Assembly (NCBI RefSeq): GCF_003391095.1
Contig: NZ_CP031447.1
Span: 558,001-622,000 of the forward strand
Reading direction: 5' to 3'
Source of the DNA: Austwickia chelonae
GTDB lineage: Bacteria > Actinomycetota > Actinomycetes > Actinomycetales > Dermatophilaceae
DNA: 64,000 nt
The notes under the pieces were generated by a model. The model had not been told where the DNA came from. It saw only the letters and a list, made by a program, of their open reading frames with translations, and did not search any database. How positions within the stretch are numbered: the first letter of the stretch is position 1; each line of letters opens with the position of its first letter. Both the position numbers and the translations under genes were made by a program. Of the stretch, positions 18,268-26,079 are shown in pieces.

Positions 18268-19667
18268 TCCTCTCTTTCCAGGCAGACCTGTGGCAGATGC
18301 CCTGGGTCTCTGCTCTGTTGCGCCTGCCGGTGCTGGGGGTCGCCGCCGAGGCGGTGACCTATGCGGTGATGGCGCTGTGCGTGGTGCTCCTGGTGAACGT
18401 ACCGTCGCTGAAGGGGCACCGTCGTTGTCCTGCCTTGGCCGTGGCGGCTGGTATCGGAGCAGCGGTAGGTGTCACGGTCACTGTCCTGGCCGACCAGGTG
18501 TTGTCATGGGTTCCCGGCGGTATCCCACCGGGTGCACGGGCCTGGTTGGTCGCAGCGTCTACTGTCCTCGGGTTGGGCTGTGTCGCGGTGGGGCAGGGTC
18601 CTGGTCTGCGGCGTGTCCTGGCCTTCGTCCTGTTGATACCGGTCGGTGTGACAACCGCAGTAGGGGTGAACGCCTCCTACGGTTTGTTGGGGGACATCGG
18701 GTCCTTGATGGGCAGGAGTTCCTCTCGACCGGTCGGAGTCGATCAGCTGCCGCCGTTGCCGAGCCGGACGGAGAACACCGCGGAGTGGGTCGCCCAGGGG
18801 TGGAGTCCGCCGGCGGGGATGCTGGAGCACGGACGTCGTGTCGCGGTCGAGATACCCGGTGAGGTCTCGGGATTCCGAGCCAGGCCTGCGGGTCTCTACC
18901 TTCCGCCGGCTGCACTGGTTCCGGATGCTCCTGCGTTACCGGTCGTGGTGATGATGATGGGGTCACCCGGCAGTCCGGATCTGACCCATGTCGCTGATGC
19001 GCTGGACAGGGAGGCTGTCCGGCATCGCGGGCTGGCCCCCATCGTGGTGGTGGCCGACCAGCTGGGGAGCAGTTATGTGGACACCCTGTGCATGGACACT
19101 GCTGCGCGTGGCGCAGTGGAGACCTATGTCAACACTGATGTCGTGTCCTGGATCGAACGGCATCTCCATGTCTCCCGACACCGGTCAGGGTGGACCGTCG
19201 CCGGATATTCCAACGGCGGCCTGTGCGCGGCTCGGTTCGCTGCGCGGCATTCTCAACGTTGGGGTAATGCGCTGAACATCTCCGGGGAGGAATTCCCCGG
19301 GTCGGACCGTCCGGAGAAAACCTTGGCCGATATCTTCCACGGCGACCGGGCGGCGTACGAGAACACCGCCGTCCCTCAGCTGCTGGGTCAGGTGTCGTTG
19401 CCGGACACCTGGATGGTGTTCACGGTCTGTGCCGATGACACCCGACATCTTCCCGGGGCCCGTCGAGGTGCTTCAGCAGCGGCTGCCGCAGGTGCGCACA
19501 GCGTTTACCTGGAGTCTCCGTCGGGTGGGCATGTTCTTCCTGCACTGGTGGCCGGGGTCGACCGTGGGTTCGCGGCCTTGTATCCGCGGCTGGGGTTGGA
19601 TCTGTGGCATCCCCCACAGGACGCGCACCGTGCCGTGCCGGCAGAGGGTCCTCCGTCGGGAAGTTGA
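18264..19667 (+). CDS. Membrane-anchored alpha/beta-hydrolase esterase
   Basis: A 467-residue protein with four N-terminal membrane helices (to about residue 150). The C-terminal esterase domain of the esterase-D/mycolyltransferase-like fold carries a nucleophile elbow GYSNGG, an acidic residue probably in VCADDTRH, and a His in SGGHVLPA. The catalytic domain would face outside. It is translationally coupled to the MprF-type gene by a 4-base overlap. Hydrolases partnered with such synthases can remove the amino acid from aminoacylated lipids, so an editing or recycling role is plausible; this is inference from context. A strong terminator follows. Confidence 0.85.
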   Translation: MILSFQADLWQMPWVSALLRLPVLGVAAEAVTYAVMALCVVLLVNVPSLKGHRRCPALAVAAGIGAAVGVTVTVLADQVLSWVPGGIPPGARAWLVAASTVLGLGCVAVGQGPGLRRVLAFVLLIPVGVTTAVGVNASYGLLGDIGSLMGRSSSRPVGVDQLPPLPSRTENTAEWVAQGWSPPAGMLEHGRRVAVEIPGEVSGFRARPAGLYLPPAALVPDAPALPVVVMMMGSPGSPDLTHVADALDREAVRHRGLAPIVVVADQLGSSYVDTLCMDTAARGAVETYVNTDVVSWIERHLHVSRHRSGWTVAGYSNGGLCAARFAARHSQRWGNALNISGEEFPGSDRPEKTLADIFHGDRAAYENTAVPQLLGQVSLPDTWMVFTVCADDTRHLPGARRGASAAAAAGAHSVYLESPSGGHVLPALVAGVDRGFAALYPRLGLDLWHPPQDAHRAVPAEGPPSGS

Positions 19668-19690
19668 TCCGTGTTTGACCTTTTCGGGGA

Positions 19691-19739
19691 ACACCTGTGG
19701 TGGGGGCCCGTTCTGCGACGAAGCCCCCACCACAGGTGT
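19691..19739. terminator. Bidirectional terminator between esterase and PTS genes
   Basis: A perfect 17-bp stem pairs 19691-19707 with 19723-19739, with a 15-base loop, between two convergent genes. Flanking T/A-rich bases lie on the left side (TTTT at 19680-19684). Confidence 0.85.
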
Positions 19740-19747
19740 TTGTCGGG

Positions 19748-21313
19748 TCAGGCCTTGGCCTCCGTCGGAGCGGCTTCGTCGTCCGTGGACGAGGCGTTTT
19801 TCGAAGAAGCCGCCGCAGCTGCTTTCTGCTTGGCAGCTTTTGCCTCGGCCGCGGCTGCTGTTTTGGCGGCCTTGGCCTGCTCCTTCTGTTCGTTCAGCCA
19901 AGCGGTGCGTTTCGCGGCGGGTTCCCAGCCGGAATCCACGAAACGTTTCTGCACCCAGATGGCGCTGATGAGCAGAAGTGCGGACAACGCTGCCAGACCG
20001 GCGAGACCACCGATCGGTCCCAGCTTGATGATGTGGCCGACCAGGAAGCCGTACCAGGCGAAGTCGGCGTCACCGAAGGTGGTATTGGCGAAGCCGAGCG
20101 TGCCGAGCACCCCCAGGAGGAAGGCCGGGAGGAAGGAGATGAGTACCCCGTTGGTGAATCCTCCGAAGACTGCGCCGCGCCGGCCACCGGTGGCATTGCC
20201 GAAGACTCCGGCTGCACCGCCGGTGAAGAAGTGCGGAACCATACCCGGCAGGATCAAGGCCAGGCCGAGCGCCGGCCCGAAGACCCAGGCCAGGAGGGCG
20301 AAGGAGACCAGCCCGCCGGCGAAGGAGGAGATGAACCCGATCAGTACGGCGTTGGGTGCGAAGGGGTAGACGATGGGGCAGTCCAGCGCGGGGACCGCGC
20401 CGGGGACGACCTTGCGGGAGATGCCCTCGAAGGCGGGGACCAGCTCGGCCAGGATGGTGCGAACCCCGTACAGGATGATCGATACCCCGATGCCGAACTG
20501 CAGACCTTGGGCGACACCCTTCATGATGAAGTCGCCGCCGTCCTTGGCCTTCAGCATGGCGAAGGCGATGTCGCTGCCGAGCCCGATCCAGGCCCAAGCG
20601 CAGAAGACGACGTAGAAGAGCACCATCGACAGTGCGGTGGCCACCATCGAATCACGCAGGAAGCGCAGCCCTTCGGGGACCTTGATGTCCTCGGTGGAGC
20701 GTGATTTCCGGCCGACGGCCTGGCCCACCGCGCCGGCGGCGACATAGCCGAGGGTGCCGAAGTGGCCGATGGCGAGCTTGTCGTTGCCGGTGACCTTCTT
20801 GGTGTACGGCTGGGAGACGGCAGGCATCACCGTCATGATCGTGCCGAGCAGGACCGAGGCGACGACGACCTGGAGCACCGGATGCGGTTTGGCCACGGAG
20901 AGCACCACGGTCAGCATGGTCGCCATGAAGAACATGTGATGGCCGGTGAGGAAGACGTACTTCAGCGGGGTGAGCCGGGCGATGATCAGGCTGACGAGGA
21001 ATCCGCCGATCATCACCCAGGCCACCTGTGCCCCGAACTGGGCGGCAGCGATGGAGACGATGGCTTCGTTGGTGGGGACCACGCCTTGGGCACCGGTGGT
21101 CTTGAGGATGAGCTCGCCGAGTGGTTTGAGGGAGGCGACGACCACTTCGGCCCCGGCGCCGAGGATGAGGAAGCCCAGGGTGGCCTTGAGCGCTCCTCCG
21201 ATGACCTGCCCGGACTTCTTGCCCATGGCGAGGAGACCGACGGCGGTGATGAGGCCTACCAGGTAGGCCGGCACCGACAGGATCTGGTTGACGATGAAGT
21301 TTGCGATCTGCAT
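19748..21313 (-). CDS. PTS ascorbate-type (SgaT/UlaA family) IIC component
   Basis: Membrane channel of a phosphoenolpyruvate-dependent phosphotransferase system of the L-ascorbate family. About eleven helices with family sequences LGFLILGAGAEVV, GHHMFFMATM, CPIVYPFAPNAVLIGF and PHFFTGGAAGVFGN. The first 465 residues match the usual IIC length. A further tail of about 55 residues is rich in Ala and Lys (EQAKAAKTAAAAEAKAAK) and ends acidic, an uncommon addition. The partners IIB and IIA are encoded just upstream on the same strand. Substrate could be ascorbate or another sugar acid or polyol; no ula catabolic genes are present. Confidence 0.9.
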   Translation of the reverse strand: MQIANFIVNQILSVPAYLVGLITAVGLLAMGKKSGQVIGGALKATLGFLILGAGAEVVVASLKPLGELILKTTGAQGVVPTNEAIVSIAAAQFGAQVAWVMIGGFLVSLIIARLTPLKYVFLTGHHMFFMATMLTVVLSVAKPHPVLQVVVASVLLGTIMTVMPAVSQPYTKKVTGNDKLAIGHFGTLGYVAAGAVGQAVGRKSRSTEDIKVPEGLRFLRDSMVATALSMVLFYVVFCAWAWIGLGSDIAFAMLKAKDGGDFIMKGVAQGLQFGIGVSIILYGVRTILAELVPAFEGISRKVVPGAVPALDCPIVYPFAPNAVLIGFISSFAGGLVSFALLAWVFGPALGLALILPGMVPHFFTGGAAGVFGNATGGRRGAVFGGFTNGVLISFLPAFLLGVLGTLGFANTTFGDADFAWYGFLVGHIIKLGPIGGLAGLAALSALLLISAIWVQKRFVDSGWEPAAKRTAWLNEQKEQAKAAKTAAAAEAKAAKQKAAAAASSKNASSTDDEAAPTEAKA

Positions 21314-21343
21314 GACGATGTCTTCCCGACCGTGCCGTGTCGG

Positions 21344-21616
21344 CTACTCGCCGACGGACGAGATCTGCTCGGAGATCTCGTCGACATCCATGAAGTTGGT
21401 GACGATGCGGACCGGGGTGCTCAGGTCTTCGAGTTCACCGGCGAGTTCGGCGCTGGTGAGGACCAGGTCCGCCATGGCAGCGGCGCCTTTGGCGGTGCCG
21501 ATGTCGGCGGCTTCGACCTCGCCGTCGATGTCGAGGGCCTCGAGTGCCTTCTCGGTGTTCATCTTCAGGAGGATGGAGGTGCCGATTCCCATTCCGCAGA
21601 CGGCGATGATCTTCAT
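21344..21616 (-). CDS. PTS IIB component, ascorbate/lactose-type (SgaB-like)
   Basis: A 90-residue phosphocarrier with the phospho-cysteine loop AVCGMGIGTS (Cys7) directly at the N-terminus. It accepts phosphate from IIA and passes it to the substrate bound by IIC. Length is typical for a free-standing IIB. ATG 21616 overlaps the IIA stop by 4 bases (ATGA), showing coupled translation; IIC starts 30 bases after its stop. Confidence 0.92.
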   Translation of the reverse strand: MKIIAVCGMGIGTSILLKMNTEKALEALDIDGEVEAADIGTAKGAAAMADLVLTSAELAGELEDLSTPVRIVTNFMDVDEISEQISSVGE

Positions 21617-22104
21617 GAGTCCTTCTTTCCCAGGCTGGCGTCGATGGCGTGGAGGAGCTGGTCTGCGTCGTCGGCTGCGGACAGCTCCGCGCGACGGGCT
21701 GGATTCGAGATGATCTCGGCGATCTGCCGGAGAGCCTCGAGGTGCGTGTCGTGGTCGGTGCTGGCCAACCCTACGACGAGGTCGACGGGGTCGTTCTGGG
21801 GGTGTCCGAAGGACACGGGCTCGTCCAGGGAGAGCCAGGACATGCCGGGTTTGAGTACGGCTTCGGAGGCCTGGGCGTGGGCGAGGGCGAAGCCCGGCGC
21901 GATGACGATGTAGGGGCCGAACCGGTCGACGGCGGCAATCATCTGTTGGGTGTAGGCAGCGGTGGTGCTTCCACTCGTGTGGAGGAGCCTCCCGGCTTCT
22001 TCCACGGCTGCACGCCAATCCGCAGCGGACGCATGCAGATGGATGGCTTCGGGGGGTAATAGGTCCGTGAGGGAACTGTGTTCAGGCCCCTGTTTCGCGC
22101 ACAT
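21613..22104 (-). CDS. PTS IIA component, mannitol/ascorbate-type
   Basis: A 163-residue IIA domain that takes phosphate from HPr. The phosphorylated histidine is His76 in APGFALAHAQ, the counterpart of the family PGxAxPHA motif, with Ala replacing the usual Pro. DPVDLVVGLASTDHDTHLEALRQIAEI is the usual downstream block. ATG 22104 follows GAGGAGG at a good distance. It is the first gene of the IIA-IIB-IIC operon, divergent from the ROK regulator, with a palindromic operator candidate between them. Confidence 0.92.
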   Translation of the reverse strand: MCAKQGPEHSSLTDLLPPEAIHLHASAADWRAAVEEAGRLLHTSGSTTAAYTQQMIAAVDRFGPYIVIAPGFALAHAQASEAVLKPGMSWLSLDEPVSFGHPQNDPVDLVVGLASTDHDTHLEALRQIAEIISNPARRAELSAADDADQLLHAIDASLGKKDS

Positions 22105-22146
22105 CGCTGTGCCTCCTCATGCGTCACCGGGACCGTTCGGCCCCAA

Positions 22147-22170
22147 GTTTTGGTCACTATAGGTCAAAAC
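22147..22170. promoter_or_regulatory. Palindromic operator candidate between PTS operon and ROK gene
   Basis: Perfect 6-base arms GTTTTG (22147-22152) and CAAAAC (22165-22170) are separated by 12 bases. The site lies in the 122-base divergent intergenic region. The same arrangement recurs at 23564-23587 before the transketolase gene, which makes a binding site for the ROK regulator likely. Confidence 0.6.
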
Positions 22171-22226
22171 CATCGACGGTCGCTAGCCTTGGTGATGTCG
22201 TTGAGCAATGTCGCGAGGGGAATTCC

Positions 22227-23510
22227 ATGGAGGAGACGGGACGTCCGATGGGGGCGCGGTCCATCCGCAGGGCCGGCGCGATCCGACCCCGTACAGGGCT
22301 GCGTTCGGAGGTGGGGCCAGGCGCACTGCTCGCGGTGATCCGGGAATCGGGCGGGCTGACCCGCCGTGACTTGATCGACATGACCGGCTTTGCGCGGGCG
22401 ACGGTCGAGTCCAGGCTCGACGCGCTCCTGGGCTCGGGGCTGATCGTGGAGCGGGCCCGCCAGGGAGGTACGGGTGGGCGCCCTCCGAAGGTCTTCTCGT
22501 TCAACGAACAGGCCGGTTATCTGCTCAGCGTGGTACTGGGGTCCAGCCATACCCGGATCGGGGTCTCCGATCTGGGGTGTCGCACGGTGGCCGTGGAGGA
22601 CCTGGACGTGGACATGTCGGCCGGTCCCGGCGTGGTGCTTGGCGCGGTGGGTACCCGGTTGCGACGCATGCTCGAGCAGCGGGGTATCGAGCCTCGGACG
22701 GTTCTGGGGGTGGGGGTTGGGGTGCCCAGTCCGGTGGAGCTGGGTGGCCGGATGGCCCGTCCTCCGGAGCCGGGCGGCCTGTCCGACCTGGGAGGACAGT
22801 GGGCAGATGTGGTCATCGCCCGGGAGATCATGGCTTTTCTGCCGGGGTTGGGGGTGGAGGCGGTTCCGGTGGTCGTGGACAAGGACGCCAACATCATGGC
22901 GTTGGGGGAATGGCGGACGACCTGGCCGGATGTGCGCGATCTCATCGTCTTCAAAGTCGGCATCACCCTGGCCTGCGGGATCGTGGCCAATGCCTGTGTG
23001 GTGCGGGGTGTGGGTGGGATCGCCGGTGACCTGGGGCATGTTCCGGATCCGGCCAGTGATGTGCGCTGCCGGTGCGGTCAGTCGGGGTGCGCCGAAGCCG
23101 TGGCCAGCGGGGAGGCCATTCGGCGGGCGTTGGGTGACCGGGGGCGCGGGTTGAAACGAGGGCGGGACATCGTCGAGCTGCTGCATGCGGGAGATCCGGA
23201 GGTCGCCGAGCATGTGGTGCGGGCGGGGCGGCACATCGGGCGGGTGATCGGCGATGCGATCTCCACCTTGAATCCGGAGCTGGTCGTGGTCGGTGGAGCT
23301 CTCGCCGAGGACAATCCGCTGCTCATCGATTCGATCCGCTCAGTGGCGGCCGCGCGGGTGCATCCGCTGGCAGCAGCGAGCACGCAGATCGTGGCGTCGA
23401 CGATCAAGGAGGACACCGGTGTGATCGGGGCTGCTTTGTTGGCTCTGGAGGAAGCCTTGGATCCGGTCGTGGTGGACGCGATGGTGGGGGTGGGCCGGAC
23501 CGGGGGGTGA
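22227..23510 (+). CDS. ROK family transcriptional regulator
   Basis: A 427-residue regulator. A winged helix-turn-helix (about residues 30-95, GLTRRDLIDMTGFARATVESRL) is followed by a sugar-kinase-like ROK domain with the zinc motif RCRCGQSGCAE. The ROK phosphate-binding Asp-Gly loop is not obvious, consistent with a regulator rather than a kinase. ATG 22227 has GAGGGG 6 bases upstream. It lies between the divergent PTS operon and the transketolase-ptsHI operon, and both promoter regions carry the same palindrome. It probably represses both sets until a sugar or sugar phosphate binds. Confidence 0.88.
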   Translation: MEETGRPMGARSIRRAGAIRPRTGLRSEVGPGALLAVIRESGGLTRRDLIDMTGFARATVESRLDALLGSGLIVERARQGGTGGRPPKVFSFNEQAGYLLSVVLGSSHTRIGVSDLGCRTVAVEDLDVDMSAGPGVVLGAVGTRLRRMLEQRGIEPRTVLGVGVGVPSPVELGGRMARPPEPGGLSDLGGQWADVVIAREIMAFLPGLGVEAVPVVVDKDANIMALGEWRTTWPDVRDLIVFKVGITLACGIVANACVVRGVGGIAGDLGHVPDPASDVRCRCGQSGCAEAVASGEAIRRALGDRGRGLKRGRDIVELLHAGDPEVAEHVVRAGRHIGRVIGDAISTLNPELVVVGGALAEDNPLLIDSIRSVAAARVHPLAAASTQIVASTIKEDTGVIGAALLALEEALDPVVVDAMVGVGRTGG

Positions 23511-23563
23511 TCGGGGCCCGGGTCCGGGAGGGGCCCTTCACCTGGGGGGTCGCATTCAGTTGA

Positions 23564-23587
23564 GTTTTGTCTTACTCTAGTCATAAC
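23564..23587 (+). promoter_or_regulatory. Second ROK operator candidate with overlapping promoter before transketolase
   Basis: GTTTTG (23564-23569) and CATAAC (23582-23587) are separated by 12 bases, the same geometry as the site at 22147-22170 with one arm mismatch. TTGAGT at 23560-23565 and CATAAC at 23582-23587 could serve as -35 and -10 with a 16-base spacer, so a bound regulator would block RNA polymerase. The transketolase start lies about 80 bases downstream. Confidence 0.5.
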
Positions 23588-23665
23588 TGGATCAAGTCCT
23601 GGGGTCCTCGACCTCCACCGCAGTCGACGGGCCCCAGGGCGACCACAGCGAAGGACGACTCAGGG

Positions 23666-25774
23666 ATGATCACCTCGGCCGAAGCAGATCTGATCCGATA
23701 CGCCAGGGTGCTGCCCTTGGACATCGTGCAGGCCAAGGGCAACGGACACGCCGGCACCGCCGTCGGCCTGACGCCCCTGATGACCGTGCTCTACCGGCAC
23801 CGACTCGTCCACGACCCCCAACACCCCGACTGGGCAGGGCGGGACCGTTTCGTCCTCTCCGCAGGGCACGCCAGCCTCGCGCTCTACCTCCAACTCTTCC
23901 TGACCGGTTACGGCCTGGAACTCGACGACCTGCGTCGTGCCCGAACCCTCCACGCACTCACCCCCGGACACCCGGAGCTCGGCGTCACCCCAGGAGTGGA
24001 AACCTCGACCGGGCCGCTCGGGCAAGGGCTGGGCAATGCCGTCGGCATGGCCATGGAAGAACGTCGGGTCCGGGCCATGCTCGACCCGCAGAGCCCGGCC
24101 GGGGAAAGCCCCTTCGACCACCGCATCTGGTGCTTGGTCTCCGACGGCGACTTGATGGAGGGGCTCTCCCACGAGGCCGCCGCGCTCGCCGGACATCTCC
24201 GACTCGGCAAACTGGTCGTCCTCTGGGACGACAATGGCATCAGCATCGAAGGTCCCACGCAGATCACGACCTCAGAAGACGTGCCTGCCCGCTTCGCTGC
24301 CTACGGATTCCGCGTGCTCACCCTCGAGGACGCCGAAGACCTCGACGGGATCGACCGCACCCTCGCCGAAGCGGCTGAAGCCCAGGACGGCGACGCCCCC
24401 ACCTTCATCCGGGTCCGCACCCGGATCGGCCACCCCATGCCGAACCTCGGAGGCACTGCAGCCGCCCACGCCGGACCGGTCGGTGAAGCCGAGATCAGAC
24501 AGACCAGAAACGTGCTCGGGCTCGACACCGAAGCCTGCTTCCACCTTCCCGAAGACCTGCTCCTGGCCTCCCGGGAAGCCGCTGCGGCGCGTGGGACACA
24601 GCTACGTGAACAGTGGCAGGCCCGCCACACCGCCTGGCAAGAACGAGCCACCCCGGAATGCCGAGAACTCCACCGGCGGCTGCGCGCCCGACAGCTGCCC
24701 GACGACCTGTGGCACAGCATCGTCCGTGACCTCGAAGAACTCACCGACCCCGTAGCCAGCCGCACCGTCACCGCTCGTATCCTCGCCGCCCTGGGAGAGC
24801 GGATGCCCGAGCTCTGGGGCGGATCCGCCGATCTCGCAGACACCGCCTGCGGTCGACTCAGCACCACCGACAATGTGCTCAGCCCGGTCGACACCACCGG
24901 ACGGGAAGGTGGACCAGGAGGACGCCAGGTCCACTTCGGCATCCGAGAACACGCCATGGGTGCCCTCGTCAACGGTATGGCGCTGAGCGGAATCACCCGA
25001 CCCTTCGCCAACGGCTACCTCGTCTTCTCCGACTACCTGCGTCCCGCGCTGCGCATGTCCGCTCTCATGCAGCTGCCCGTGATCTACCTCTTCTCCCACG
25101 ACTCCGTGGCCGTCGGCGAGGACGGACCCACCCACCAACCGGTCGAACACCTGGCCGGACTGCGTTCCCTGCCCGGCCTGGCCGTCGCCCGACCCGCTGA
25201 CGCCGGGGAAACTCTCGGCGTATGGCGCCGCACCCTGGAGTCGGCAACCGGGCCTACCGCGATCATCGGTGCCAGACAAGCCACCCCTCCGGTCGCCGAA
25301 CTCAGCGCAGGCGCCGCCGGTGCCGTACGAGGCGCCTACATCCTGCGCGACGACGAGCAGGTCGAAGTGCTTCTCCTGGCCACCGGCTCAGAAGTACACC
25401 TGGCCTGCGCCGCCGCCGACCGGCTGACCGCCGAAGGCCTCGGCGTCCGGGTCGTGTCCATGCCCTGCCTGGAATGGTTCGAGGACGAGGACATCGCCTA
25501 CCGAGAAGCCGTCCTGCCACCGACGGTCGCCGCTCGAGTGAGTATCGAAGCCGGTGTCACCACAGGCTGGTGGCGTTACCTGGGCACCTACGGACGTGCT
25601 GTGGGCGTTGACCGCTTCGGCGAGAGCGGCCCGGGCGATATCGTCCTTGCTCGAGCCGGGGTGGAGATCGACGCCGTCGTCGACGCCGCCCGATCATCAC
25701 TTTCCGCCGTGCGCCGCGGCGATCCCCATCGGGACGAACCCTCCGGCGCAACCCCAGACACCATCAGCTCATAG
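23666..25774 (+). CDS. tkt: Transketolase
   Basis: Thiamine-diphosphate enzyme of the pentose phosphate pathway that moves two-carbon units between sugar phosphates. At 702 residues it is full length. Motifs: KGNGHAGTA, STGPLGQGLGNAVG, the diphosphate/Mg site VSDGDLMEGLSHEAAALAG, the pyrimidine-domain GIREHAMGALVNGMAL and the substrate segment GEDGPTHQPVEHL. ATG 23666 was chosen as the start of the conserved domain. Codon use is strongly C-ending, unlike the ROK gene before it. It heads an operon with ptsH and ptsI. Its position beside an ascorbate-type PTS suggests it is the copy that feeds the imported pentose or sugar-acid product into central metabolism. Confidence 0.93.
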   Translation: MITSAEADLIRYARVLPLDIVQAKGNGHAGTAVGLTPLMTVLYRHRLVHDPQHPDWAGRDRFVLSAGHASLALYLQLFLTGYGLELDDLRRARTLHALTPGHPELGVTPGVETSTGPLGQGLGNAVGMAMEERRVRAMLDPQSPAGESPFDHRIWCLVSDGDLMEGLSHEAAALAGHLRLGKLVVLWDDNGISIEGPTQITTSEDVPARFAAYGFRVLTLEDAEDLDGIDRTLAEAAEAQDGDAPTFIRVRTRIGHPMPNLGGTAAAHAGPVGEAEIRQTRNVLGLDTEACFHLPEDLLLASREAAAARGTQLREQWQARHTAWQERATPECRELHRRLRARQLPDDLWHSIVRDLEELTDPVASRTVTARILAALGERMPELWGGSADLADTACGRLSTTDNVLSPVDTTGREGGPGGRQVHFGIREHAMGALVNGMALSGITRPFANGYLVFSDYLRPALRMSALMQLPVIYLFSHDSVAVGEDGPTHQPVEHLAGLRSLPGLAVARPADAGETLGVWRRTLESATGPTAIIGARQATPPVAELSAGAAGAVRGAYILRDDEQVEVLLLATGSEVHLACAAADRLTAEGLGVRVVSMPCLEWFEDEDIAYREAVLPPTVAARVSIEAGVTTGWWRYLGTYGRAVGVDRFGESGPGDIVLARAGVEIDAVVDAARSSLSAVRRGDPHRDEPSGATPDTISS

Positions 25775-25805
25775 CTGATCGACAACCGTCCCTGAGGAGA
25801 AAATC

Positions 25806-26075
25806 ATGGCTGTCCGCACTGTGCCCGTTGCTGCTTCTGTCGGTCTGCACGCCCGTCCGGCCTCCCTCTTCGTCCAAGAGGTGATGTCTACCGGGCTTCC
25901 GGTCACGATCGCCTGCGGCGACCGTGGCCCCGTCGACGGGCGCAGCATGCTGGGCGTGATGACCCTCGGTGCACGCCACGGCGAGGAAGTGACCCTCACC
26001 GCCGAAGGCGAGGGCGCTGACGAGGCCCTGGAACGCCTGGTGAACTTCCTCTCCCGCGACCTGGACTCGGAGTGA
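25806..26075 (+). CDS. ptsH: PTS phosphocarrier protein HPr
   Basis: An 89-residue HPr that carries phosphate from Enzyme I to the IIA components. The phosphorylated histidine is His15 in VGLHARPAS; the regulatory-serine region reads VDGRSMLGVM (Ser47). Preceded by GAGGAGA at a normal distance, it lies 31 bases after transketolase and 4 bases before ptsI. Confidence 0.96.
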   Translation: MAVRTVPVAASVGLHARPASLFVQEVMSTGLPVTIACGDRGPVDGRSMLGVMTLGARHGEEVTLTAEGEGADEALERLVNFLSRDLDSE

Positions 26076-26079
26076 GCCG

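Noticed and set aside
20762-21913. Open frame antisense to the PTS genes
   Set aside because: It is a shadow of IIC/IIB/IIA; Gly/Asp/His-rich composition and no motif.
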